This document shows, one piece after another, positions 20,546-32,620 of a stretch of DNA of 64,000 nt. Position 1 is the stretch's first letter, and every line of letters begins with the position of its first letter. The translations under genes were made by a program, and so were the position numbers. Origin of the DNA: Micractinium sp. NFX-FRZ (Eukaryota; Chlorophyta; Trebouxiophyceae; Chlorellales; Chlorellaceae); contig JAPTJF010000023.1 in assembly GCA_029339195.1 (NCBI GenBank), positions 209,680 to 273,679 of the forward strand, read 5' to 3'. The notes beneath the pieces were generated by a model. It saw only the letters and a program-made list of their open reading frames with translations, was not told the DNA's origin and ran no database searches.

Positions 20546-22933
20546 TCAGCGCTGGCGGCGGTCATGCAAGGCCACCGCAGCAGCACCCAGCAAGGCCGTG
20601 TAAGCAGCCAGCACTGCCAGTGACGTGGAGTTGGGTGCTGCCAGAGTGTCCATAGACAGGTTGACTAGGCCGGTCAGCAGGTTTGCAGCCAGAAAAACGG
20701 GGAGCATGGAGGCGTTGACCGCGGTCAACAGGTGCGGCTGCGCGCCCGGCAACAGCGCGTCAGCACCCACAAACAGCGCCACACACTGCGCATTGAGGGC
20801 CAGCATCCACAGCACATATGCTGCATTGCAGGCGCGGCGAGACACCGGCTGCACGTGTGTCACTGCTGCCCAGTAGGCAGCCCACAGCGCGGCGCTGCCC
20901 AGCACCAGCTGGGCGAGCAGCTGCAGCTGGCTGGCACGCAGCTGAGCTGGCAGCACAGTAGCCACCTTGGTGCGTATTGTCAGGCCGGCGCTGAAGCCGC
21001 TGCTGCTGCTGCCGTTGCCCAGGCTGCCGCTGCTGCCGCTGCTGGCGGCGGAAGCGGCGCCGCTGAGCCGGCTGCTGCGGCGCACGCCTGTGGCCGCTGC
21101 GGCCGCCGCCGCTGCGGACGTCGCGGCGTGGTATGCGGCATGCCCTGCTCCTGTCGCCAGCAGCTGCAGCGCCCAGTAGCCGGCCAGAGAGGCCAGCCCC
21201 TCCTTGTTGGCGCTGATCAAATGAACTCCCCGTTCATCAGAGTGCACCCACTCGATGCCTCCCCGGACGGTCAGCCACCACTGGTGTGCAGCCAGCAGCG
21301 CTGCGCCTGCTGTGCCCACCGCCCAGCCGCTGCGCGCGGCCCACGGCGCCGCCATGCCCAGCAGGCGCAGCGCGGCCAGCGTGAGAAAGAAGTTCCAGTG
21401 CAGGCCGTACTCGCTGGCATGGTGTTGGTAGTCGGCTGCTGAGGTGGCGGCCAGGCGGGCCAGGCCTGCTCGGGGAAGACGGGGCGGCACAGGAGCAAAG
21501 AAGAGTGAAGCTGAGTGGATGGGTGTGGTGCAATCTGAGAGGTGGAGCGACAGGGCGTTGAGTGGGGATGGCAGCGTGTGGCGGCTGGCAGGGCAGCTGG
21601 CTGCCTGGCAACCAGCGACACAGCACTAAATCAACCGTCAACCCTTACAGCACTGACAGCACCTCACCAAGAGCAGCACAGGCAGCTCCCAGCTTCTTGG
21701 GGGCCCGCCTCTGCTCATTCCCTCCTTCCCGGTTGCCCACGCCAGCGGCCCCACACCCACAGCCCATCCTACCCCCCCGCCCCGCCCCGCCTGCCCTGAG
21801 ACTTGCCCATCCCCCTGCACTGCCGCCACGCCAAGCACACCCCTCCTCCCTGAGCCACGCTGGCCACCCCAGCCCAAGCCCAAGCCCCAACAGTGCTCCC
21901 AAGCCAGCAGCGGCACGCCACCCCTTCCTCCCAGCACCTCCCAGCACCTCTATCCTCTTCTCTGTTAGAACTCACCTAGGCCCAGCAGAGCCGCCACCCG
22001 CCCGGCCTCCTTGCGCCACGCCGGCGGCCTCTTCCCCGCCGGCCTTGCCGCCGCCGCCAGGCCGTGTGCCAGCCCGCTTGCAGCCACAAAGGATCCCACC
22101 CCGGCGTCCATCAAGCCCGTGCCATAGGTCTCTGCCTTGGCGTACCGCCTTGGGAAGGCGGGAAAGTCGACCCCCAGGATGGCGATGCAGGTGATGAGCA
22201 TGAGGGAGGCGCGGTAGGACGACAGGCTGTCCCTGCAGTGCGGGGCAGGAGGGAGAGGGAGAAGGTAGGGGGTGGTGGTTGGTTGATGTCAAGTCCTCTT
22301 TGGGATGTAGATGCGGGTAACGAACAAGTGAGACACGCGCTAGGACGACAGGGCTGCCCCTGCATGAGCGGGAGGGGAGGGGAAAGCAGGGGGCGGGGGT
22401 ACAGAGTGCGGGGTGTATGCTTTGAGGCCGGCGGAGTTTGGCAGGAGGCTGGCTGCCATCCTCCACTGGCTGGCGTGCTCGGCTGGGTGAGGGAACCTGG
22501 TGAAACGATGTGGATGGCAATTTGGAAGCATGCAATGCGGGCAGGGCAGCAAGCGAGCGGCGGCGCACCTCAGCAGCTCCGGCAGCGCTCGCCGTTGTGC
22601 CGCGCGCCGGCGGTGCTGCCGCTCGTTGCTGTTCTGGGTGGCGAAAAGCGCGCCAGTCAGGGCGCTCACGCCGCCCAGCAGTGCCGCTGGGCTGACGAGG
22701 CCTAGCTGGAGCGCCATTTGCGGCAAGACCAGCACCGCCCACTCCGCCGCCAGCCGCACCACGCCTGGGCGCGCCCGGTGGAACAGCCCGCCCCCGCCGG
22801 CCGCGGGATGCTGAATGAGCCGCCAGAGCAGCAGCAGGAGCACGGGGGCGGCCGCCAGTGCCGAGACCTCGAGCACGCTGGTGCCGGCATGGCCCGACAC
22901 GAAGGCCTCCTTCTGCTGCCGCAGGCTCGCCAT
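20546..22933 (-). CDS. PIGW: GPI-anchor inositol acyltransferase PIGW/GWT1
   Basis: ER membrane enzyme that acylates the inositol of GlcN-PI in GPI-anchor synthesis. Three exons (22933-22569, 22232-21976, 21465-20546) give 513 residues in phase; human PIGW has about 504. Family landmarks are [15 protein letters not shown] at the N-terminus, [20 protein letters not shown] followed by [33 protein letters not shown], the luminal/cytosolic [19 protein letters not shown], and the C-terminal [15 protein letters not shown]. About a dozen hydrophobic helices are visible. A low-complexity Ala/Ser insertion (near [20 protein letters not shown]) enlarges one loop. The first intron contains an echo of the exon 2 start. 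The ATG at 22933 was chosen because it begins the conserved N-terminus; an in-frame codon further up is not needed. Confidence 0.93.
22335..22376 (-). repeat. Junction echo of PIGW exon 2 start
   Basis: About 40 bp match the acceptor region and first codons of exon 2 (real copy 22210-22250), displaced about 125 bp into intron 1. In the copy the sequence next to the AG is altered (CTGCAT on the plus strand against CTGCAG), so this acceptor is dead. Confidence 0.75.
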
Positions 22934-23346
22934 GGAAGTGCCGGGGGTGTGATGTCGCAGCCATATGGGGTTTTCAGAAGAGGCCAGCACAATTTAAGTG
23001 GGGGCGGTGCGCTGACCCCGCTGGGGTGGCGGCGCAGCGGCGACGGCAGGCATGTGTGCGAATGCAACTAGAAGGGTCATAAACACCGGCATGCCTTGGA
23101 AGCATGGTGGGACGCTGCTGGCTTGACCCATGTACAATGCCCGTGGCAGGGCAGCCCCCAACATGCCAGTCAGCCAAACAGTAGTCCCATGTTCCCTGGC
23201 GCTGCACCGCCAGCTGGACGGGTGTGCATGGTGAGTTGCAGTTGATTGATAGTAAGTTGCTCAAGACATTGAAAGGATTACATGGTAGAGCAAGCGTCAC
23301 AACAGAGTCATATGCCAACTCGGAGGGGTTGAGGTATGGCCCACGG
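22934..23346. other. Upstream region of PIGW
   Basis: Holds the PIGW promoter and leader on the minus strand. No other gene or repeat seen before the broken MYND copy begins. Confidence 0.4.
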
Positions 23347-23935
23347 CTAGCTATCACTGTTGCCCACACCCGCTGCTGCCGCCAGCTGCTTGCACACACG
23401 CTTATGCCCCGCACTGCCACGCCAGTCAGCATGCGAGCAGGCAGTGCTGCAGTACCTGGCCGCCCGGCAGCAGCCGCACCGCTTGCACCCGCGCCCCTCC
23501 CCTCGCCCGGGCCACGTTAGCGCACCGCAGGTGGGCGCAGCTGTGTGCGGCCGCCGCCTGTGCCAGCCCCAGCGCCGCCGCCGCATGCTGCTTGGGCAGA
23601 TGCCAGAGGGCCTGCAGCAGGGCAGCCAGCTCAGCAGAAGGCTGGGCCAGCAGCCGCTGCAGCCGCTCCAGCTGCTGGGAAGCAGAGGCGTCATTGCTGC
23701 CCTGCTCTGCTGAGGCTGCCTCCAGGCTGATGAGCTCACGGCTGATGCTGCCACTGCTTCTGCTGTTGCCCTGCTGCTGCTGCTGCTGCTGTTGCCCTGC
23801 TGCTGCTGCTGCTGCTGCTGCTGAGTCTGCGCTGCAGGTTCCGACAGGTGCGCCTCACGACTGAGCAGCTGCCTCAGCCTCTCTGCGGCAGCCTCCGCCA
23901 GGTGCTGCCAGCCAGCCATGCAAGTGATGCCAAGC
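23347..23935 (-). pseudogene. Broken inverted copy of MYND-protein C-terminus
   Basis: On the minus strand this segment resembles the last third of the MYND protein at 24086-28360: HLAEAAAERLRQLL, Gln/Ser runs from CAG repeats, QQLERLQRLLAQPSAELAAL, CAHLRCANVA, then the zinc finger CKRCGCCRAARYCSTACSHA, DWRGSAGHKRVCKQL. It cannot be read as one frame. The middle part is in a different frame from both ends, with one shift inside the CAG tracts and one at a small deletion just before the finger compared with the intact copy. No upstream exons of the family are present. It is best read as a truncated inverted duplicate of the neighbour; an unrecognised intron rescuing the frame is less likely. 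Confidence 0.7.
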
Positions 23936-24085
23936 AATGTCACATCGTGTTGGCTGCCAGGGTGGCCAGGGTGACCATCCTGCGGTCGCCCTGCCGCGTC
24001 GCGTGCTGTGCCGCGCTGCGCTGCGCCGCTGGGAAGGAACAGGCACACCTCTCGGACTCCTAAGAGGATTGTTGGCTTTTATACC

Positions 24086-27000
24086 ATGACTAAGATGCTT
24101 TCTGCTCTGCAAAAGGTGAAACGGTGCTGCGAGGACGCAGCGGCATCCGCGGCAGCAGCCGAGCGCCTACCGGAAGCCGTGTCGCAGCTGGTGGATGAAG
24201 TTAATAGTTGGAAGAGACCGGAACCTGCCGTGGCCGAGGCCATCAAGAGGTGCTTGCTGCCCGTCGCCGCGTCGCCGCCAATCCGCTGCCTACCGCTGCC
24301 CACCGCTGCCGCCCCACCGTTCAGAGTTCCCCCTTGAACGCTGCCCCTCCCTGCTTGAAGCGTAAAACTCGCTTACTACGCGTAGATGAAGAAAACGTGA
24401 TGTTTTCCCCTCCCTGCAGCGAGCTGGTTGCGGTGGGCGAGCAGCTGGCGGCGCTGGCAGGCCGACCGTCAGGGTTTGAGGCGCCCGTTGCCAGCGCCCT
24501 GCTCGGTGCTGCCTGCGACGTCCTGAGTTGCTGCGCACTGGTGATAGCACCTGCACTGGCGCCTTCAGCTGAAGAGATGTTACGCCTGGCCTCCAGCTGC
24601 CGCCTGTTCTTCACGGCTGGGCGCACGCTGCTGGCGGCGCAGCGGGCGCAGGTTGCGAGCGAACGCGCGGCAGCGGGGGACGGCGGCACGGCTCTGCAGC
24701 AGGCGTGGGCACGCAATGCTCGCCAGCAGATGGGGGGCGTGAATGCTGTGCTGTGGCGCCTGCTGCAACCTGACTCCCTCACCCAGGTGGCAGCACCGCA
24801 GCAGCGGGGGGGGCAGACGGTAGTGATGGTCAGCAGGTCGCAGACCGACACCCACTCCCCGGCAGCAGCAGCTGCGTTTGCGGGCAGCACAGGGCGGCCT
24901 GCCGCCCTGCTGCCGTGGCTGGCAGAGGTCACAGCAGCTCTGGCATGGCCCGGCCCTGGTGCTGACGCCGCAAGAGGTGTGCCGGCCTTGCGGGCTGCAC
25001 CCGCAATGACACTACTCACCTGCCTGTTTGCCTGCGGGCAGGCACGGAGTCCTCTCTACCTGCCTGCCTGCCTGCCTGCCTGCCTGCTTGCCTGCCCCAA
25101 CCAACCAACCCCCCTTCCACTCTCCACCCTCCGAAGAGACGCCTTACGTCGGCTTTTCTGAAGTTGTCAATTACTCGGCCCTCGCCAACCAGCTGCTCAC
25201 CGCCCCGCACTACTCGACGCACGCCGCAGCCGTGGCGGAGAACGCGCCGCTGCAGCAGGCGGTGGCAGGCCTGCTGCTGGGCCGCTGCCTGCCGGATGTG
25301 GCACGCTACTTGCTGGAGTCAAGCTTGGAAGAGCAGACTGTAGCATATGTGCAGCAGCTGGCTGCGGCTCTGGCCTCTGACAGCCTTTGTGCAGCACTTG
25401 CCTGGCTGCTGCGGCAGCCCGGTGGAGCCGTGGGCGCTGTGCGGCATGCTGCCAGCCTGGTGGCAGCCCTGCCTGCCAGCCGGCCTGATGGCTGGACGAC
25501 GGAACGGTTTGCAGGCACCCATATCTCAGCCATGTGGGTGCTGACTCACGTGAGCGGGCTGCTGCGTCCACAGCCGCCAGCGGCAGGCAGCGGCGACAGC
25601 ACAGGAAGCGCCGCAGCAGGCAGCGGCGACAGCACGGGCAGCGGCGCAGCAGGCAGCAGCAGCGTGGGCAGCGCTCCAGCAGGCAGCGAGTCGGCAGCCG
25701 TGGCAGCAGGCAGCGAGGAGTGGTGGGGGGTGGCAACAGCGCTGCTTGAGCTGCTGCCACACTCAGCAGCTGTGGTAGCATGTTTGGCTGGAGACCCAGA
25801 GTGCCCGCCGCGCGCCCTGGCAATGCTGTGCCACAACATGGGCCTCCCTTTCAACGTCCTTTTTGGGGAACTGGGACGCTTAGCCGACGTTCCAGTCAGC
25901 CCCTGCCAGCTGCACGCGTGGGCGGCCGCGGCGGAGGCGGCCATGCGGCTGCAGCAACTGCTTGCGCAGCTGCATGGCCGGCAGTGGGAGGATGGCGAAG
26001 AATTGCTTGGCATACGCCGGCTGTCAGGGGTGCTGCTGCTCTCCTTCTGGTGTGCCATCCCCGACACCACACCAGTTGGAGTCCATGCACAGGCCGCCAC
26101 CGAGGCCGGCCGCTGCCTGTGGCAGCTGCACAGCACGGCCTGCCGCCTGCTGCACTGGCTGGCCGCCGACGTCGGCACACGCCCGCTGGCATACTCTGGC
26201 GGCCCGCCCAGTGCCGGCACGTGGCACTGGCTGCTGGCAGGCCTGTGCCAGCTGTACATTTGCATCGACCCTTTCTTCAGCATGGCGCCACACGAGGAGA
26301 CGGCCGAGGAACACGCCGCCAGGTGTGCAGTTTGTGGGTGGTGTTGCCGTGCTGGCGTGCACGTGTGCCCTGTCAGCCCCAGGCTGGTGGCCCCGGCACT
26401 GCCCTGGGGGGGAGCGCTATCGCTGCAGGTAAGCAATTGGAACTTGGGCTGTGGGCAACGGCTCCGCACATGCTCACCTCCGAACGTCCCACCCGCCCCC
26501 GCTGCAGGGAACTCCGTGCGGGGGCGCTGGCTGCGGCTCACTGGGCCGCCACCCAAGCGTGCCTCACCGCAGCAGCGGCCACAGCGGCGCGTGCCAGCAC
26601 GGAGCCATGCCTTGGCATGGGGCCGGAGCAGGAAATACTGTGGCTGTGTGAGGAGGTGCTGGCGGTGCTCAAGGTGGCCGCCACCTGCCCCAGCCTGGCG
26701 GGGCCGCAGCTGCTGGGAGTGCTGCTCAAACGCCTGTCCGATCTGGCGCAGGTTCGTCGGACGCTGGGCGGTGTGTGTGTGTGTGTGTGTGTTTGCTTGT
26801 TTGCATTCAGCATGGCCGTGCCTGCTGACAGGCTTGGTAGCAGCTGCAGTGGGGATGGGATGTGATGGCTGCGCAGAGGGAAGGGGCAGCTGGCTGGGGC
26901 AAGCAAAGGGCGGCGCCGGCATGGCATGGCCTGGCATGCGTGCCGCTGTGCCTCTCACACCCTGCGCCCTAGCTGCCAACTTTTGTGTGTTACCAGTTTT

Positions 27001-27762
27001 AATGTCCGCCGCTTCCCCTTGCTCATTGCCTGCAGCGTGCCAGTGATGCAAGCGGGCAGCTCCAAGTTTTGACAGCTGAGCTGTGCACTCTGGCTCTGCA
27101 GCAGGCAGCAACAGCGGCCGCACAGCAGCCGCGCCTGGCGGCAGCCATTGTGGCAGGCACTGGCAGTGGCGGGCACGGCCCTGGCAGCTCGCGACATGCC
27201 GATACTCTGAGGCAGTGGGTTGCTGCCAGTGGCGTAGCAGCTCAGGTGTGCTTGAAAACGCAGTGCTCTTCACACCCAAGCTGCTCTTAGAGGCCTTGCA
27301 GGCCAGTTAGGGCCCCGTTACCAGCGTGCGTGTGTGCTTCCTGAACCGTCTGCCCTGTGGCATGCCTTCCCTCTTGCTGCTGCTAACCACTGCTGTGCAT
27401 GGCCTCTTGCCTGCACATCCCGTGCAGCTGCTGCCATCCTGCTCTGAAGCGCTCACTGCTCTGGCGGACGCTGGCGCAGAGGCCAGCGGCAGCCTGCGCG
27501 CTGTGCGCAGCGGGTGTGATAGCAGCACTTTGTCGGCAGCAGGCGGGGCAGATGACAGCCAGCAGCCGCAGCAACCCCAGCAGGAGCGGTCTGAGCTGGC
27601 ATCGCATCTGGAGGCTGCCTCAGAGGGGCTGAAGCAGCTGCTGCGTCTTGAGGCGCCCGTGTCAGCAGCTGACTCACAGCCTGGGAGCCAGCGCCAGGGC
27701 AGCAGCGGCAGCGGCAGATGCACGAGCAGCACGCCATCCGAACTAGGCGGGGCGGGCGACAG

Positions 27763-27795
<33 letters not shown>

Positions 27796-28360
27796 GTCTG
27801 ATCTGGCATCGCATCTGGAGGCTGCCGCAGAGAGGCTGAGGCAGCAGCTCAGATGTGAGGCGCCGTGGGGGGCAGCTGCAGCACAGACTCAGCAGCAGCA
27901 GCAGCAGCAGCAGGGCGGCAGCAGCAGCAGCAGTGGCACCAGCAGAGGTGAAGTCGCCGCAGCGCAGCTGGGCAGGGGTGCCCTATCTGTCACTCCAGAC
28001 GTGGAGCGGCTGCAGCGGCTGCTGACCCAGCCAGCTGCTGAGCTGGCTGCCCTGCTGCAGTCCCTCTGGCAGCTGCCCGAGCAGCAGGCGGCGGCGGCGC
28101 TGGAGCTGGCGCAGCAGGCGGCCGCACGCAGTTGCGCCCACCTGCGGTGCGCCAACGTGGCACTGGAGGGAGGGCCGGGCGCCGGGGAGGGGCTCGGCTG
28201 CAAGCGGTGCGGCGGCTGCCGGGTGGCCAGGTACTGCAGCACTGCCTGCTCGCATGCCGACTGGCGCGGCAGCACGGGGCACAAGCGTGTGTGCAAGCAG
28301 CTGGCAGCAGCGGCAGCAGACGCCGCGACGGCAGCACCAGCAGGCAGCGGCGACAGGTAG
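24086..28360 (+). CDS. Large MYND-type zinc-finger protein
   Basis: Six exons (24086-24249, 24420-24976, 25137-26322, 26508-26751, 27036-27245, 27428-28360) give 1097 residues in phase. Most of the protein is Ala/Leu-rich and helical with no domain I can name. Exon 3 has a GSGDSTGS-type low-complexity linker. The last exon has two copies of a module (DSQQ..., then RS(E/D)LASHLEAA.E.L(K/R)Q), separated by polyGln encoded by pure CAG runs near 27767-27794 and 27890-27912. The C-terminus holds a MYND finger: CKRCGGCRVARYCSTACSHA followed by DWRGSTGHKRVCKQL, preserving the CxxC, YCS.xC and H.xxC ligands. MYND fingers bind Pro-rich partners and are often expanded in algae; the role here is unknown. 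An in-frame ATG at 24008 could extend the N-terminus. TGTAA lies at 28948-28952. Confidence 0.8.
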
Positions 28361-29056
28361 CCAACTCACCTGTTCAACCTCGTGGGTGTGTGCTCTTTTC
28401 TCTTTTGGGCATGTGGCGGGTGCCAATGTTTGTTTCACAGTTGTCCTTGGTAGGCCTCTTCACTCTTGTGTCAACGGCAGAAGTGCTCCCCATGACCAGC
28501 TCCGTTTGGATGCAAGCGGAAACTTCGGGGAGCAGGCAATGTGGCAGCAGCAGGGTGGGGGGGCAGGGCAGCATGCTGGCCGCCGCTCCCTTGATCCGCA
28601 GCGCAGCTCGGCTTTCGCGGCATGGTCACCACCTCGAGCCTGCCCTACGATGGAAGCATATGTCTATACAGAAGCACGGCAGCCAGCACCAGCCAGTGTA
28701 GGGCAGCACGCCAGTCGGCACTCCCGCTGCACCTGGTCGACCGGGCAGCAGCAGCCACCCTAGGGACTTGTGATATGGTGATCCAAGTGGCATAATTGTA
28801 CATGGGTCTGTGCGTGCGGTCAAAGGATGAGAAGTGTGAAATCTGCTGCTAGCTGCCTAGTTCGTGTCATGAGGCCAAGGCCCCGTCACCCCGCTGCCTA
28901 TGTCAGCTGCCGTGCTGTGTTCGGGCGGCTCCCTCCTCGTGTGCTCATGTAATTACTACGACCGCCACTGCCCCTGACACCAGCTGCCAGCCCTGGGCAC
29001 CTTAAGTGCCCAGCACTGCTGGCATGGATGCGAGAGCTCCATCCTGGCTGGGCTGG
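28361..29056. other. Convergent 3' region, MYND protein / GPN3
   Basis: Contains the MYND gene's 3' UTR with TGTAA at 28948-28952. No further gene, RNA or repeat was recognised. Confidence 0.45.
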
Positions 29057-32000
29057 CTAGTAGTCGGGGCCCTCTCCGCCCTCGGCATCCCCAAACTCTT
29101 GTGTCTTCACTTCCTGGTCCTCGCCGTACTGCAGGGCAGGCAGGGCAGGCAGGCAGGCAGGCAGGCGGCAGCGGTACAGTCGTGTTGGCATGTTGACGGT
29201 GCATGGGAACGGGCACGGGGGCACACCCCCCTCCTCCAGCAAAGCGCCAGCTGTGTGGGCGGTGCTCGACACATGGGGCAGGCAGGCGGCATGGGGGTGG
29301 TGAGGTGAAGACGTGTGGACAATCAGGTAGCAGAGGGAGGGACAGCGGTTTGGGTGGTCCTGCCTGCGGTACAAGTACGGCAAGGCAGGAGGGCGTCGTG
29401 TGGCTGGCAGGCATACGACAGGCGGGCCGACAGGCTGGCATCCTCCTGCCCCACAATGAGCCGCGTGGCAGCCGGCGCGCCTGCCGCCACCTCAGCGCTG
29501 GGCCACCTGCCCCCTTCCCTATACAGACTGTAGGCCCACACAAGCACGCAAGCAGCAAATATGTGCGGATGGTTGCAGAAAGTAGGCACCCTCCCCACAC
29601 CCACCCACCAGTATGGCCATCTTGATTTGCAGGTCCTCCTCTGCCCCCACTTCTTCACAGTACGCTCAGACCTTGGCTATCGAAAAAGTGCGGCAACCTT
29701 GCCGCACCCACCTGTATGGCCATGTCGACCTGCAGCAGCGCACTTCCCCCCTCCACCCCACCCCACCCCACCCCTCCTTGCTATACCACGCATGGCTAAA
29801 CTACAGAAACACGGCGACCTCACCACACGCGCCCACCGGTATGGCCATCTCAATTTGCAGCAGCAGGTCCTCCACTCCACCCCCACTGCTTCACAATGCG
29901 CGCAGACTTTGGCTATCAAAAGCGCGGCCACCTCCCCACACCCGCCCACCTGTATGGCCATGTCGATCTGCAGCAGCAGGTCCTCCACGCTCTCCTCGTC
30001 ACCAATGTCCAGCGGGGTGAAGGTGACCATGGAGAAGTCGTCCAGCAGCGACACCACGGCGTCGTTCAGCTTGCGAAAACGCGGGCCCGTCTGCAGGGAC
30101 AAGAGGAGTTGGGGGAGAGGGAATGTGAGCGGTGCGAACCACCAGTGTGGCAGTTGCAAAGGTGGTGTGGCGGGGCAGCCACGGCATCATTCAGCTTGCA
30201 GAACCGGGGGCCCGTCTGGGTGGCAGGGCGGGAGCGCAGCGGGGAGCGGGGGTCGAGGCGGGGCTCCAGGTGTGCAGTCGTGCACTGCCTGTGAGCATGC
30301 ACGCACCCCGCCTCGGCATACCACCCGCCCCGTACCACCCACTCCCCGCTCCTCTGTTTCCCCGCCCTCCCCCCACCTGCTTGTCCAGCTCGTGCCTCAT
30401 CTCCATTGGGTCCGGGAAGCGGAAGGACTCCAGCGCATCCTGCATCGACGGCGCAAGGTTTCGGCTGAGCATCTAATAGATGGGTACAGTATGCAATGTC
30501 CGGACGGCATCAAGCCGAGGGGTCGGGAAAGCGACGGGACTCGAGCGCGTTCACGGCATCAAGTGGCCTCCCCCCCCTGCGCCCCACCTTGTTCTTGCAC
30601 ATGTCCACTTTCGTGAGGACGTTGACGTGCGGCAGCTCCAGCTGCACCATGGCGCTGAGCGCGTTGAGGGAGCCGGCAACGAACTTGGGCATCTCGGCAA
30701 TGAACTGGGAGTCCAGGCAGTACACCTGCGGTACAGCAGTGGGGTGGGGGCAGTACGGCGGTACCACGTGTGTGCGTGCACGGCGGCGGTGGACCATACT
30801 CACTGAAGGAGTCCCAAGCGCGGTACACCTGCGGTACCAGCGGGGTGGAGCAGTACGCAGTTGCCGCCTGTCTCCGCTGCCCACCTGCCTGACCGCTTCC
30901 GACCGGGCGCCGGCCATCCCAACGCCCCCGCCGCACACGCAATCACTGCACCCTACCTGCAATCATCAACCCACCCTGTACAACCACCAACAATGCAGAT
31001 GCGCCTCTGTGCACGTGGGTCGCCCACCCCCCACCCCCCAGCCCTTCACCAAACCTCCCTGCCAAGCCCCTATCCCCGGCCCTTCCCCAGCCCCTCCCCG
31101 CCCACCCTTGGACCCACCACGCAGATCTGCCAGCCATCCCTCTTCAGGTACTCCACAAAGGTGCGGAACACCGACAGGTGGCTGTACAGCTCAATCTGGC
31201 CGGGACAGTCGAAAATCAGGTAGTCGTCGTCGCCTGCGGGGAGGGGACAGGAAGCGGGCTTTGTTGGTTGTGAGAGAATACATTGTGGGGGTGGTGAGGG
31301 TGGGCCACGCGGCGGGTGGTCCTGGGCATGTGCTGGGGCGGGGACAGGGGCAGGTAGAGGGAGGGACGCCCCGCCCCGGCCGCCTAGTCCCCTCATGCCA
31401 AATTCAGCTTCTTTGAATGTTCCTCCCAACCTGCAGTCGAACACTCGTACGCGTGCCACATGCCACATGTAGTGCACACATTGCAATGGCGGTGCCTCAC
31501 CACACCCCACACAATGCATGCAGTGAAGAGGCGGCGGGTCTCACCATACCCCTCCAGCTCCTCCCCCAGCCACTCCTCCAGGTTCTCCTCCAGGTACTCC
31601 ATGCAGTACAGCAGGCCGCTGCAGGCAGTACAGGGTCGCAGTACAAGGGCAGTTCGAGAGCAGTACAGGGTGGTGCAGGTTCTCGCCCAGGTACTCCACG
31701 GAGGACAGCAGACCACTGTACGGGGTGGCAGTACAGGGTGGCAGTATATGAGCAGTGGAGGAGCGCTACATGACGGCCCAAGCTCTCCTGCACATGGATA
31801 GCCCTTAGCGCGCCCCAGCTACACCTTCCGCACCACATCCCCCGGCGAGCGCGCACCGTTGTGCGTTGGCTGCATCCCCGTCATCCACCCGCTGCCTCCC
31901 CTCCATCACAGCTCCCGCCCCAAGTCCCATTGAGATGATCTACCAAACGCACCCGTTGGGACCCAGCTGCATTTCCTGCATCACATCGTCCAGCGTCACC

Positions 32001-32620
32001 AGGTCGCGCACATCAATAGACACAGGGTACTTGAACTCCTCGGCAGCAGGGTCTGCAGGGAACGAAAACAATTGAAGTAAAAGTCAGTGTGAAGTAAATG
32101 AGGTGGGGTGGGTGGGTGGGTGTTGTGCGGGTTGGGGCTCCAAAGAGTTAGCAGTGGGCGGAGTCTGGAAAGGAAGGGACCCCAGGGAGCCGAATCAACA
32201 GGGACCACCGGAGCGTGTCTGGCGCAGCCATGCAAGCAATTGCGAAACCCGGATGCGTGAGCAAGGCGGTCCAGCTGCAGGGTGAGGAAGCAGCTTGGCC
32301 AGTGGGTGGTGAAAAACAAGCAGGTACTGCCTTGCAAGGACGCCGCACCCAACGCACAGCTGACCGGCTGCGCACCCACCCAGGTTGACCACGTGCACCG
32401 GCCGGTTGATGGCATCGCAGTGCTGCTTGATGGTGTCACAGTAGGTGGACTGCAGGGGCAGCCACATCGGGCATGTGTTGCAGGGGAGGCCCGGAGGACA
32501 GGCGGCAGGCAGCGGCGGCAGTGGCGGCAGGGAGTCGCACGCTGCGGAGAGCTCCCACCCCGTGCACGGCCTCACCTTTCCGCTTCCCGCGGGCCCCACC
32601 ACCAGCTGAGCGAACTTCAT
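29057..32620 (-). CDS. GPN3: GPN-loop GTPase 3
   Basis: Small GTPase of the GPN family that helps assemble and import RNA polymerase II. Nine exons (32620-32576, 32449-32380, 32052-31953, 31618-31545, 31233-31118, 30725-30588, 30439-30377, 30090-29950, 29128-29057) give 272 residues in phase; human GPN3 has 284. Motifs are the P-loop [12 protein letters not shown] (residues 7-18), VVNLDPAAE, the diagnostic GPN tripeptide in [13 protein letters not shown] (69-71), [28 protein letters not shown], and the C-terminal [12 protein letters not shown] and IDMAIQYGED. The acidic tail ends [10 protein letters not shown]. Introns make up three quarters of the gene and carry at least seven junction echoes, more than any other gene here except HISN4. 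Its start is 288 bp from the divergent HISN4 start. Confidence 0.95.
29601..29983 (-). repeat. Tandem echoes (3x) of GPN3 exon 8 end and donor
   Basis: The 3' end of exon 8 with its donor (real copy 29941-29983, coding ...[10 protein letters not shown]) is followed in the intron by three diverged copies at about 29831-29876, 29704-29740 and 29601-29641. Spacings are roughly 112, 127 and 101 bp. The intervening intron sequence is repeated too (GGCTATCGAAA-like stretches). The CCCACC donor context is kept in all copies. Confidence 0.85.
30178..30228 (-). repeat. Junction echo of GPN3 exon 8 start
   Basis: Resembles the acceptor and first about 35 nt of exon 8 (real copy 30050-30096), displaced about 125 bp upstream in the intron. 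The acceptor AG is altered. Confidence 0.65.
30518..30562 (-). repeat. Junction echo of GPN3 exon 7 start
   Basis: GGTCGGGAAAGCGACGGGAC and the following bases match the 5' part of exon 7 (real copy 30409-30450), displaced about 110 bp into the upstream intron. Coding sense is lost. Confidence 0.65.
30805..30850 (-). repeat. Junction echo of GPN3 exon 6 start
   Basis: The acceptor region and first codons of exon 6 (real copy 30707-30750) recur about 105 bp upstream. GGTACACCTGCGGTAC is shared, so a second usable acceptor is preserved. Confidence 0.7.
31670..31735 (-). repeat. Junction echo of GPN3 exon 4 start
   Basis: Resembles exon 4 from its middle to its acceptor (real copy 31580-31625, CAGGTACTCCATGCAGTACA) displaced about 102 bp upstream. 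Shorter GCAGTACAGGGT-type repeats fill the gap between the copies. Confidence 0.65.

Noticed and set aside
29601..29983. CRISPR-like or transposon-derived repeats in GPN3
   Set aside because: The repeated units are copies of the adjoining exon-intron junction, not palindromic repeats with unique spacers, and no terminal repeats or transposase are present.
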